Assembly (NCBI RefSeq): GCF_000152985.1
Contig: NZ_CH672395.1
Span: 2,815,095 to 2,879,094, forward strand
DNA length: 64,000 bases
Origin: Leeuwenhoekiella blandensis MED217
GTDB taxonomy: Bacteria > Bacteroidota > Bacteroidia > Flavobacteriales > Flavobacteriaceae
Direction of reading: 5' to 3'
Made by a program: the position numbers and the translations under genes
Notes under the pieces: generated by a model
What the model saw: the letters and a program-made list of their open reading frames with translations, nothing else
Databases searched by the model: none
What the model was told of the DNA's origin: nothing
Part shown: positions 46,510 to 54,772 of the stretch, in pieces
Numbering within the stretch: the first letter of the stretch is position 1
Layout: each line of letters opens with the position of its first letter

Positions 46510-48756
46510 ATGAAAGCTATAAAACTAGGCCTGCTTTGCCTATTTACTATTGCACTAAATAGCAAAGCAATTGCACAGGACGCCTCTCAATTAACACTAG
46601 ATCGCATTTATTCCTCTGAATTTCGCGGAGAAAGCGCACGATCTATAAGTTGGATCCATGATGGAGATGCCTTTGTTACCATCGAGCAAACCGAAGACGG
46701 CCAAGACCAACTCATCAAGTATGAGAGTAAATCAAATGCTCAAGAGATCTTTTTAAGCGCGGAAGCCCTTACGCCATCGGGTGAAGATCAAGCGCTACAA
46801 ATAGCCGACTTCAGTCTTTCTAACGATGAAAGCAAGGTGCTTATTTTCACCAACACCAGTCGGGTTTGGCGCTCAAATACCAAAGGTGACTATTGGGTGT
46901 ATGATCTGGATACCAAAGCTTTGAAGCAATTGGGCGCGGCGCTTCCTTCGTCCTCGTTGATGTTTGCTAAGTTTTCTGATTCTAATGAACATGTAGCTTA
47001 TGTTTCGGGTTTCAATCTTTATGAAGAGAACTTTAAAACCGGCGAAGTAACCCAGCTTACGACAGACGGAACGGGCGATATCATCAACGGAACCTTTGAC
47101 TGGGTTTATGAAGAAGAATTTGGTGCGCGTGATGGTTTTAGATGGAATCCTGACGGAAAACACATCGCCTACTGGCAACTGGACGCTTCAGGAATCGGAA
47201 CCTTCTATATGATCAACACCACCGATTCTGTGTATGCAAAGCCTATTCCGTTGCAGTACCCAAAAGTAGGTTACGACCCTTCTTCGACTAAAGTGGGCAT
47301 TGTAAATACTAAGACCAAAGAGACTACTTGGATTCCGGTTCCCGGTGATCCTGTACAGCATTATTTACCGGCTTTACAGTGGATTGATGAAGATCTTTTG
47401 TTGATTCAGCAGTTGAACCGCAAGCAAAACACACTGAAGATATACACCTATGTACCTTCTTCTAAAGCCCTAAAAGAAGTATATACCGAAACCGAAGAAA
47501 CCTGGGTAGATCTTGATTATCCCGATGTTTCTGCCAACCAATGGGGTAAAAATGATTTGCTCCTAACGCCAGATAAGTCTGAGTTTTTAAGAATGACCGA
47601 AAATGATGCGTGGCGTCATATTTACAAAGTAAGTTTAGAAACCGGCGAGCGTAAACTATTAACTCCGGGTGACTACGATGTGGCGGCTTTTTATACCGCA
47701 ACAAACAAGGAAGTATTCTTTTCGGCTTCGCCGGAAGATCCTGCGCAGCGTTATTTGTTTTCGACTTCGTTAAAAGGAAAAGGCACTCCCAAACGCCTTA
47801 CGCCTGAAGAGTTTGAAGGGATCAATACCTATCAAATCGCTCCCAACGGTAAGTATGCGATTCATTCGCATACCAGTGTTGATGAGCCAACGACTGTACG
47901 GTTGATAAGTCTGCCCAATCACAAAACCATAAAAGTCTTGGTTGACAATGCCGGTTTAAAAGAAAAACTAAGCAGCTTGGCGCTTCCTAAAACCGAATTT
48001 TTTCAGGTAGAGACTGAAGATGGCGTTCTAGTTGAAGGTAGAATCACCAAACCTGTAGGTTTTGATGAATCTCAGGAATATCCTGTGCTTTTTCACGTAT
48101 ATGGCGAACCTTGGGGACAAATGGCCACCGACAATTTTATCGGCTTGTACGATATCTTTTTAGCCCAGCAAGGCTTTGTGATCATCAATATGGATAACCG
48201 CGGCACACCTTCTTTAAAAGGTAGTGCGTGGCGTAAATCTATTTATCGCAAAGTGGGTGTGATCAATTCGCGTGATCAGGCGATGGCAACCAAAGCTTTA
48301 TTGGAAAAATGGAGTTTTCTTGATGAAGATCGCATTTCAGTCTGGGGCTGGAGCGGTGGTGGCTCGATGACGTTGAACTTACTATTCCGCTATCCTGAAA
48401 TTTATCAAACCGGAATGGCGGTAGCCGCAGTGGCCAATCAGCTGTTTTATGACAACGTGTATCAAGAGCGTTATATGGGACTTCCGCAGGAAAACCGCGA
48501 AGATTTTATTAAAGGTTCACCGGTAACTTATGCTAAGAATTTAGAAGGCAATCTACTGGTGGTTCACGGTACCGGCGACGATAACGTGCATTATCAGAAT
48601 ATGGAATATTTGGTAAACGAACTCATCAAACAAAACAAGCAGTTTACGATGATGTCGTATCCTAACCGCTCCCACGGAATTTACGAAGGAATGAATACCC
48701 GCAGACATTTATATACCTTGCTCACCAATTATCTTTTTGAGCACAACGGAAAGTAA
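46510..48756 (+). CDS. Dipeptidyl peptidase IV family S9 serine peptidase
   Basis: A 748-residue exported protease with signal peptide (ending AIAQ), an eight-bladed DPPIV_N propeller (DWVYEEEFGARDGFRWNPDG contains the double-Glu motif that binds the peptide N-terminus) and a prolyl-oligopeptidase domain. The triad is Ser in GWSGGGS, Asp in GTGDDNVHY and His in NRSHGIYEG. It would clip X-Pro dipeptides in the periplasm, partnering the aminopeptidase P upstream. A terminator follows. Confidence 0.93.
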   Translation: MKAIKLGLLCLFTIALNSKAIAQDASQLTLDRIYSSEFRGESARSISWIHDGDAFVTIEQTEDGQDQLIKYESKSNAQEIFLSAEALTPSGEDQALQIADFSLSNDESKVLIFTNTSRVWRSNTKGDYWVYDLDTKALKQLGAALPSSSLMFAKFSDSNEHVAYVSGFNLYEENFKTGEVTQLTTDGTGDIINGTFDWVYEEEFGARDGFRWNPDGKHIAYWQLDASGIGTFYMINTTDSVYAKPIPLQYPKVGYDPSSTKVGIVNTKTKETTWIPVPGDPVQHYLPALQWIDEDLLLIQQLNRKQNTLKIYTYVPSSKALKEVYTETEETWVDLDYPDVSANQWGKNDLLLTPDKSEFLRMTENDAWRHIYKVSLETGERKLLTPGDYDVAAFYTATNKEVFFSASPEDPAQRYLFSTSLKGKGTPKRLTPEEFEGINTYQIAPNGKYAIHSHTSVDEPTTVRLISLPNHKTIKVLVDNAGLKEKLSSLALPKTEFFQVETEDGVLVEGRITKPVGFDESQEYPVLFHVYGEPWGQMATDNFIGLYDIFLAQQGFVIINMDNRGTPSLKGSAWRKSIYRKVGVINSRDQAMATKALLEKWSFLDEDRISVWGWSGGGSMTLNLLFRYPEIYQTGMAVAAVANQLFYDNVYQERYMGLPQENREDFIKGSPVTYAKNLEGNLLVVHGTGDDNVHYQNMEYLVNELIKQNKQFTMMSYPNRSHGIYEGMNTRRHLYTLLTNYLFEHNGK

Positions 48757-48779
48757 TTTAGAGCATATTCCAAAAAAAT

Positions 48780-48807
48780 AAGCCTCAGTCTATCAAGACT
48801 GAGGCTT
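48780..48807. terminator. Terminator after the S9 peptidase gene
   Basis: Arms AGCCTCAGTC and GACTGAGGCT with a six-base loop, A-rich before and T-containing after. Confidence 0.75.
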
Positions 48808-48832
48808 TGGTCTTTTAGGGGTAAAAGACACT

Positions 48833-49342
48833 TTAGGCTGCACGCACGTGTGTAGCCTTTTCATTTTGCTTTAATAGATCTTCAATTGTGGTTTTCCAGC
48901 TATTGGCGCGCTTCATTTCAAAATTTTGTGAAGCATCAAGCAACGAATCGTAAAAATTAAGAATAATAGAAGCCTCATTTCCTTTTAGAACAAGTTCTAG
49001 AGCAAGGTTTTCTAAGGTAGAACTAAGCTTTCCTTCAATGCGTTTAGATTGCAGATCTTCAAGAATATGTACTCGGGCTACTGCATTCAAGTCAAGCTGT
49101 TGATGTTTGAATTCGCCCTGTATAAACTGGGTGTAGAGCAATACGTTTTTTGAAGTATCGATCCCGATGATTCGGTTGCTCCACTGCTCTTTCAAATTAA
49201 AGGACAAGCCTTGTTTTGCAGCCTGTGCCTTAAAAAAGTTACTCAGCTTTTTTGCATTGGAGGCCGAAAAAACAAAAAAGATATAGGGTATTGCTACGGC
49301 TCCTACCACAAGGGCAAAAACCAAGATCATATTTAATTTCAT
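48833..49342 (-). CDS. Hypothetical membrane-anchored protein
   Basis: A 169-residue protein that I start at the ATG at 49342 (MKLNMILVFALVVGAVAIPY), giving one N-terminal membrane helix and a soluble domain rich in beta strands (NVLLYTQFIQGEFKHQQLDL, ASIILNFYDSL). I do not recognise the family. It resembles small PH- or DUF-type domains that flavobacteria encode singly. It is followed on the same strand by no other gene before the terminator. Confidence 0.6.
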   Translation of the reverse strand: MKLNMILVFALVVGAVAIPYIFFVFSASNAKKLSNFFKAQAAKQGLSFNLKEQWSNRIIGIDTSKNVLLYTQFIQGEFKHQQLDLNAVARVHILEDLQSKRIEGKLSSTLENLALELVLKGNEASIILNFYDSLLDASQNFEMKRANSWKTTIEDLLKQNEKATHVRAA

Positions 49343-49453
49343 AATGTAAAAGAATATACTGTTGTTTAAAATGTTGAGATGCAAGCATCTTCAGGGTGTT
49401 TAGAGATCAGATGGATTTCTAAACTTCAGAATTTGAACTACGTAGTATAATCT

Positions 49454-49816
49454 TTACGGAAAAAGGTGAAAAGGAAAAATGAGATCCAAACGGCTTAACG
49501 ATGGTATGATCGAAGCACTGAAGCTTAAATAGTTGAGATCTACAACGTCTGCTATCGCAGTGGAAGACGTTGAATTGCCGGCCCAAAGATCAAGCCCGGA
49601 GAGTGCATAAGACTCCTCTGAATTAACAGAGATTTCTGGCGCTGTCAGCGTGAGCTGTTCTACGGCAACTGCTTTATCATTGGCGCGCTCAACACTTGCA
49701 GTATGCTCTGAGCTGTCTAGAGGCAACCTCATATCTATATCAAAACCATACGAAGTTTGTCCTGCTCCTAAGAGCAAGAACAAAAACATAAATAATGAAT
49801 AGATAATTGCTTTCAT
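49454..49816 (-). CDS. Small exported hypothetical protein
   Basis: A 120-residue product from the ATG at 49816 with a hydrophobic N-terminal segment (MKAIIYSLFMFLFLLLGAGQ) acting as signal peptide or anchor. The remainder is Ser/Thr-rich without cysteines or known motifs, ending in SRLDLIFPFHLFP. It lies 74 bases after the peroxidase remnant on the same strand. Function unknown; short size and weak coding signature make it uncertain. Confidence 0.45.
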   Translation of the reverse strand: MKAIIYSLFMFLFLLLGAGQTSYGFDIDMRLPLDSSEHTASVERANDKAVAVEQLTLTAPEISVNSEESYALSGLDLWAGNSTSSTAIADVVDLNYLSFSASIIPSLSRLDLIFPFHLFP

Positions 49817-49890
49817 TTCAGGCACAAAGGTAAAGCAGCAACCTGTTAAGTTGCTGCTAAAGTTTTTAAATTTTTATAGGCTTTATTTAA

Positions 49891-50934
49891 CTAATTATAC
49901 TCCTCTGGTATATCTGTCAAGGTTTTTAAAAAGGCAACAAGCGCTTGTTGTTCTTCGTCGGTAAGTTCAAGATTGTCAAAAGGAAGCGTTTGATGTGGCA
50001 GATCAAAACCAAGACCGCCACCGCCACCTTTGTTGTAAAAATCAATAACTTCTTCTAAAGTTTGATACGCACCGTTATGCATATAGGGTGCGGTAAGTGC
50101 TGCGTTGCGCACAGTCGGCGTCTTGAACATTCCTAATTGAATGGGCTCTTCGTACATAAAATAAAAACCAAGATCATCATCGAGTTTTTTATTGGCTGAA
50201 GTTTCCGGAACTCCGATCACTTCCTTCTCGGTATCAGTAAAAAAAGGAGGAACCGTCCCACTGGTGAGCGGCATAAAATGACAGGTAGCACAAAGCGCTT
50301 TTCCCATAAACAGATTTAATCCCAGTTGTTCTTCTGGAGTAAAGGTGTTTGCTTCACCCCGCATATTCTTGTCGAATTTCGAACTGAACCCATTAAGTGT
50401 ACTGATGTATGCCGAAAGTGCTTTGATGGTCTCCTCGTTGGTCCAGCTTCTGCGCGTACCAAATACTTCTTTAAACGCTTCAAAATAGGTCGAATCGGTT
50501 AAGACTTCTTCAGAAAATTCGTGTACCGTACTGTTGAATTCTTCTTTGTTAGTAAATACGCCTGAAATTTGAGCAAGTAAAGTTTCCGCTCTGCCATCCC
50601 AAAAAAATGCCCGTTGAAAAACTGAATTGATCAGGGTAGGTGAATTGCGCTTTAACGGCGAACCGGTATTATTCATATTGGTCACCTTCCCGTCTGTGTA
50701 AGCCAGTTTGGGATCGTGGCAGGTCACACAAGCCATATCTTTTCCTTTAGAAAAGTTTTTGTCGAAAAAGAGGCATTTTCCCAGAGCGATTTTTGCTTCA
50801 GAAGGATTGCGATTGGTGATCGCTCGAAAGTATTCTACATTAAAAGAATCTTCTTCAAAGAAGGTTGGAGCATCAAAATTATAAGGTTTGTTGGTTACCG
50901 GTTCCCACAAGTCTGAAGCTTTGCGTATCGCCAC
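49891..50934 (-). pseudogene. 5'-truncated di-heme cytochrome c peroxidase
   Basis: The 347 codons from a GTG at 50934 contain both heme sites (CVTCH and CATCH) and the MauG/CCP core (RNSPTLINSVFQRAFFWDGR, TAPYMHNGAYQTLEEVIDFY), which normally reduce hydrogen peroxide in the periplasm. But there is no signal peptide, and the frame continues upstream only nine more codons (YFNPITRSW) to a TAA at 50962-50964. The related longer flavobacterial proteins have such a segment inside the chain, after an imelysin-like N-terminal half. The 5' part appears to have been replaced by the AT-rich island that begins here. It could still be translated from the GTG, but heme attachment needs export. Confidence 0.72.
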
Positions 50935-51063
50935 CCAACTGCGCGTAATGGGGTTAAAATATTAATGTAAAAATAACAAGTGAATAAAAAAAATATAACT
51001 GTTTGTAAATAAAAAACTTATAGAAATCTGGCAATTTACTCCAACAAACCTTTTAAACAATTT

Positions 51064-51570
51064 ATGATGAAAAATCGCTACCTTTTAATTTTGTTTACCT
51101 CTTCTATCTTGATAAACGGATGTTCAATAGATCAGGATAATACACTATCTAATTCAGAAAATATAGAATATCTGGATGTAATCAAATCAAACGTTTCTAT
51201 TCCTGTAGATACCTTTGATTTTGAAAATTATATAGTTATAGAGGGAGATATAATGATACCTAAAGAGAAACTTTTTTCAAAAAATCAGTCAAAACAATTT
51301 AGTTGGAAAAATGATTCATTAGTTTCTAAAGAGAATATAAATAATATTACTATTTATGTTGACAATTCGATCCCGTCTTCGGGTACAGATAACTGGAGAA
51401 TTGCTGTTCAAGAAGCAGCTAATCTTTGGAATAGTTTAGAGTATCAAGGAACATCATCTCAAATAAATATATCCTATTCTAATAGTACAAATTCTGATAT
51501 TATCGTAAGATCTGATTATGGTCAATTACAAAATGGCACCATAGCTATGGTGTATGCTTCCCTTAAAACC
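51064..51570 (+). pseudogene. M57 (HEIGH) metalloprotease lipoprotein, 5' fragment
   Basis: Starts with a signal peptide and lipobox (SSILINGC) followed by a soluble domain (IAVQEAANLWNSLEYQG, SDIIVRSDYGQL) that leads to the catalytic part of Dual-action HEIGH metallopeptidases. The frame is cut by an IS3-family element after VYASL and runs on into the element to a stop at 51675. The catalytic half lies on the other side of the element (52748-53369). The gene is AT-rich compared with its surroundings. Confidence 0.85.
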
Positions 51571-51610
51571 GAACTGTTTAGAAGTGTAATAATTCTTAAT
51601 TTTAAACAGT

Positions 51611-51877
51611 ATGAGACGAAGCAAATTCACACCTACACAGATTGCAAAAATTTTAAAGGAGTTCGACAACGGTAAGAGTGTTGAAGAAATTAGCCGCGAA
51701 TACGGTGTCAGTACCTCTACCTTTTATAAATGGCGTTCTAAATACGCTGGTATGAGCAGCAAAGAACTTAAGCGTATTAAGGAGCTCGAAGCTGAAAACG
51801 CCCGTCTAAAGCAGATGTATGCCTCTTTAGCACTAGACCACCAAATGGCAAAAGAGATTATTGAAAAAAAGCTCTAA
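51611..51877 (+). CDS. IS3-family transposase OrfA
   Basis: An 88-residue protein with an N-terminal helix-turn-helix ([20 protein letters not shown], then [15 protein letters not shown]) and a leucine-zipper-like coil ([19 protein letters not shown]). It binds the element ends. Near its end lies A-AAA-AAA-G (51864-51871), where a -1 shift would lead into orfB in the frame that is open from there. Confidence 0.9.
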   Translation: MRRSKFTPTQIAKILKEFDNGKSVEEISREYGVSTSTFYKWRSKYAGMSSKELKRIKELEAENARLKQMYASLALDHQMAKEIIEKKL

Positions 51878-51942
51878 AGCCCTGCCGTAAACGCACCATA
51901 GCTAAAGAACTTATCCGCTACGGCATCAGTAGGGCGTGCCGA

Positions 51943-52740
51943 GTGCTTAATATGAGTAAAAGTGTTTACTATTATAAGCCATTACCCAAGGATGATACTC
52001 CTATAGAGAAGGCTCTTAGAGACAAAGCAGAAGAACATTCAGAAGAGGGTTTCTGGAAAGCCTACTGGCGTATCCGTAACGAAGGAAAGCCTTGGAATCA
52101 TAAGCGGGTACACAGGGTGTATGTATCTTTAGGGCTTCCTTTAAGAAGAAAAGCAAAGAAGCGCCTGCCCGCGCGTATACAGGAGCCTTTGGAGATTCCT
52201 GAAGAATTGAATGATACTTGGAGTATTGATTTCGTAAGCGATGTCCTAGAAAACAAGAGACGTTTTAGATCTTTTAACGTAATAGACGATTTTAATCGAG
52301 AGGCACTACATATTGAAGTAGACTTTTCATTGACTAGTAATCGGGTAGTCTGGGTACTCAATCACCTAATCAACCGACGGGGCAAGCCAAACAGGATCAG
52401 GATGGACAATGGTCCTGAATTCATAGCAAACCTAACTGCTGAATGGAGTAAAATGCATGAAATTGAATTTAAATACATACAACCAGGCAAACCTACTCAA
52501 AATGCTTTTGTAGAACGCTTTAATGGCTCCTATCGCAGAGGTGTCCTAGATAAATATATCTTTGAAAATATTGATCAGGTAAGGGAACAAACTCAAATAT
52601 GGATGGAAGATTACAATAAATATCGTCCCCATGACTCACTGGGCAAAATAGCACCAGTGCAATACGCAAAACTCCATTCTCTTGGGGCTAGCCCCAAGAG
52701 AATGAATAACAATAATTTTAAACCAGTTTTGGAAAATTAA
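51943..52740 (+). CDS. IS3-family transposase OrfB, DDE integrase core
   Basis: The catalytic part of the transposase. From the slippery site at 51864 the -1 frame is open and reads [20 protein letters not shown] before the internal GTG at 51943, so the full product is an OrfAB fusion; the coordinates here give the part from the GTG. The catalytic acids are in [16 protein letters not shown] and [15 protein letters not shown] (D, D, E with Lys/Arg following). All are present, so it may be active. The C-terminal coding region contains a 30-bp perfect palindrome. Confidence 0.92.
   Translation: MLNMSKSVYYYKPLPKDDTPIEKALRDKAEEHSEEGFWKAYWRIRNEGKPWNHKRVHRVYVSLGLPLRRKAKKRLPARIQEPLEIPEELNDTWSIDFVSDVLENKRRFRSFNVIDDFNREALHIEVDFSLTSNRVVWVLNHLINRRGKPNRIRMDNGPEFIANLTAEWSKMHEIEFKYIQPGKPTQNAFVERFNGSYRRGVLDKYIFENIDQVREQTQIWMEDYNKYRPHDSLGKIAPVQYAKLHSLGASPKRMNNNNFKPVLEN
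52675..52704. repeat. 30-bp perfect palindrome inside orfB
   Basis: The bases from CATTCTCTTGGGGCT to its exact complement form an uninterrupted 30-bp dyad 43 bases before the right end, within codons for [11 protein letters not shown]. It may block read-through from outside or terminate element transcripts. Confidence 0.85.
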
Positions 52741-52747
52741 GCAGTTC

Positions 52748-53369
52748 TAGTCTGGGGAAGCTTACAATGGGATCAGTTCCAATTGGATGTAACGTTGGTT
52801 CAACAATTATTATAAACTTAGATTTTTATAACAATTATAATGTACCTCATTCAAAAAAAGTTTATAATATGGTTCACGAAATAGGACATAATATTGGTTT
52901 TGGTCATACAAACTCTCCAAATACTTGGTATTTACAAAAGATTGTGGGTACACCTGATACAGATTCAAACTCTGTTATGAACGGAGGTACAGCTTTAAAT
53001 TCTTGGGATGGTTTCTCTATTTATGACGAAAAAGCAACTCTTTGGCTTTATGATAATATCGCTATAAAATACCCTAAAGAAGGTGATGAGTTAGTTTCTG
53101 GAAGTGGAGATTGGTCTACCTCTTGGACACCTCATTATTTTTGTCAAGAAGATTATGTTAATATAAAAGTCTATTTTGATCAATTTGGTTCTGGCAATGA
53201 AGTTTTAAGAATTAATGAAAACGTAAAGAATGATGGTAGCTGGTATTATCCAAGTGGAAAATTTGGTGGTGGGAACAATGATAATGATGGAAATTTTAGA
53301 CTAAGAATATCTTCAATTGACAATCCAAATAATTTCTTTGAAGTAAATTTCAATATGTTTGTTGACTAA
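52748..53369 (+). pseudogene. M57 (HEIGH) metalloprotease, 3' catalytic fragment
   Basis: Contains the zinc motif MVHEIGHNIGFGH (HExxHxxxxxH) typical of peptidase family M57, preceded by GSVPIGCNVGSTIIINLDFY, and a C-terminal domain (about the last 120 residues, GDELVSGSGDWSTSW onward) that looks like a beta-sandwich. It continues the gene broken by the IS element. An ATG at 52767 could start a leaderless fragment, but it would lack the lipoprotein signal and is unlikely to be functional. Confidence 0.85.
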
Positions 53370-53417
53370 GGAGATCTTGATTTAAAATTAAATTCTTAAC
53401 CTTATTTAAGAAGTATT

Positions 53418-53455
53418 AAAAGAGGCTGTCTAATAAAGTCAAGACAGCCTCTTTT
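53418..53455. terminator. Terminator after the M57 fragment
   Basis: Perfect 14-bp arms AAAAGAGGCTGTCT and AGACAGCCTCTTTT with a ten-base loop, then TT. It ends the island on the plus strand. Confidence 0.88.
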
Positions 53456-53550
53456 TATTCGGGTAGGTATTATTAATTGAGAAAAATTCTCAAAAAATCT
53501 ATTCTCAGCGCGTTTATTTTCTTTCTAGCCACTCCTTTTTTATTAAAAAT

Positions 53551-54006
53551 TTACCCCAAGTTCAGAATCTGCGCGGCGTGATCTTTAGTCTTCACTTTAC
53601 CTATTACACGGGTTACGGTTCCGTTTTCTACGATAAAGGTGGTGCGATGAATTCCATCGTATTCTTTACCCATAAATTTTTTAGGACCCCAAACACCAAA
53701 GGCGTTGATCACGGTTTTATCTTCATCAGCTAAGAGCGGAAAAGGAAACTCATACTTGTTTCTAAAATTGGTCTGGCGACGTTCTGAGTCGGCACTTACA
53801 CCGAGTAACTCATAGCCTTCTGCTTGTAATTCTTTATAGTTATCTCTTAAGTTACAAGCTTCTGCGGTACATCCCGGCGTTGACGCTTTTGGGTAGAAAA
53901 ACACAACGACTTTTTTGTCTGCATAATCGCTCCATTGTACTTCGTTTCCGTCCTGATCTTTGGTTGTAAATGCAGGTACTTGATCTCCTTCTTTTAGCAT
54001 ATTCAT
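53551..54006 (-). CDS. bcp: Thioredoxin-dependent thiol peroxidase, Bcp/PrxQ
   Basis: A 151-residue atypical 2-Cys peroxiredoxin. The peroxidatic Cys is in ASTPGCTAEACNLRD with a second Cys five residues later, the PrxQ arrangement; FRNKYEFPFPLLADED and GIHRTTFIVENG are also conserved. It reduces hydrogen peroxide and alkyl hydroperoxides with thioredoxin. Divergent from nth. Its first codons are ATG-AAT-ATG, so the start may be at 54006 or 54000. Confidence 0.93.
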   Translation of the reverse strand: MNMLKEGDQVPAFTTKDQDGNEVQWSDYADKKVVVFFYPKASTPGCTAEACNLRDNYKELQAEGYELLGVSADSERRQTNFRNKYEFPFPLLADEDKTVINAFGVWGPKKFMGKEYDGIHRTTFIVENGTVTRVIGKVKTKDHAAQILNLG

Positions 54007-54095
54007 GGTTTTCTATATTTAAATGTGTAGAATTGATTCTTTTTAAGATATCAAAAATTCGCTTCTTTGTATTTTCGTTTTCAAAATTACAGATA

Positions 54096-54752
54096 ATGAC
54101 TAAAGCCGAGAAGGTAACCTTTGTTATAGATACGTTAAAGCGACTTTATCCGCAGATTCCCATTCCGTTAGATCATAAAGATCCGTACACTTTACTTATC
54201 GCCGTTTTGATGAGTGCGCAGAGTACCGATGTTAAGGTCAATCAGATCACGCCGCTTCTTTTTGAAGTTGCCGATAATCCGTATGATATGATCAAGCTTT
54301 CTGTGGAAGAAATACGGGAGATCATCAAGCCGGTGGGATTATCGCCGATGAAGGCAAAAGGCATTCACGGACTTTCTCAGATTCTGATCGATAAATACGA
54401 TGGAAGAGTTCCCGAGAGTATAGAAGCTTTAGAACAGCTCCCTGCGGTTGGTCATAAGACAGCAAGTGTCGTGGTTTCTCAGGCCTTTAATATTCCTGCC
54501 TTTCCCGTTGATACGCATATTCGTCGCCTTATGTATCGCTGGAATTTAACCAATGGAAAAAACGTAGTACAAACCGAAAAAGATGCCAAACGTCTTTTCC
54601 CAAAAGATCTTTGGAACGAACTGCACCTACAGATCATCTGGTACGGGCGACAGTACAGTCCGGCGCGCGGTTGGGATCTGGAAAAAGATATTATCACAGC
54701 AACCATTGGTCGCAAAAGCGTTTTAAAAGAATACTACAAAGGAAAAAAGTAA
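54096..54752 (+). CDS. nth: Endonuclease III-like DNA glycosylase without [4Fe-4S] cysteines
   Basis: A 218-residue HhH-GPD glycosylase for oxidised pyrimidines. The helix-hairpin-helix with catalytic Lys is LPAVGHKTASVVV and the catalytic Asp is in FPVDTHIRR. The C-terminus, which in E. coli carries four cysteines for a [4Fe-4S] cluster, reads YSPARGWDLEKDIITATIG and contains no cysteine; in fact the whole protein has none. I start at the ATG at 54096 (MTKAEKVTFVIDTLKRLYP); the frame is open upstream but that part overlaps bcp and is not homologous. Confidence 0.9.
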   Translation: MTKAEKVTFVIDTLKRLYPQIPIPLDHKDPYTLLIAVLMSAQSTDVKVNQITPLLFEVADNPYDMIKLSVEEIREIIKPVGLSPMKAKGIHGLSQILIDKYDGRVPESIEALEQLPAVGHKTASVVVSQAFNIPAFPVDTHIRRLMYRWNLTNGKNVVQTEKDAKRLFPKDLWNELHLQIIWYGRQYSPARGWDLEKDIITATIGRKSVLKEYYKGKK

Positions 54753-54772
54753 GCTGCTTTTAAATACTGCTG

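Larger units (their letters stand above)
51571..52747 (+). mobile_element. IS3-family insertion sequence, IS407-like, apparently intact
   Basis: About 1.18 kb with overlapping orfA and orfB joined by an A7-G slippery site. The ends show a short inverted repeat GAACTG-T/C-TTA at 51571-51580 and its complement TAAGCAGTTC at 52738-52747. I could not see a matching direct target repeat outside these ends, so boundaries may be off by a few bases or the flanks have changed. It has split an M57 peptidase gene. Group assignment rests on the OrfA pattern [20 protein letters not shown]. Confidence 0.85.

Noticed and set aside
51557..52762. GCTTCCC and its complement near the IS junctions as element ends
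   Set aside because: The bases between them and the GAACTG-type ends do not match, and no target duplication follows from this choice; they are probably host codons on each side.
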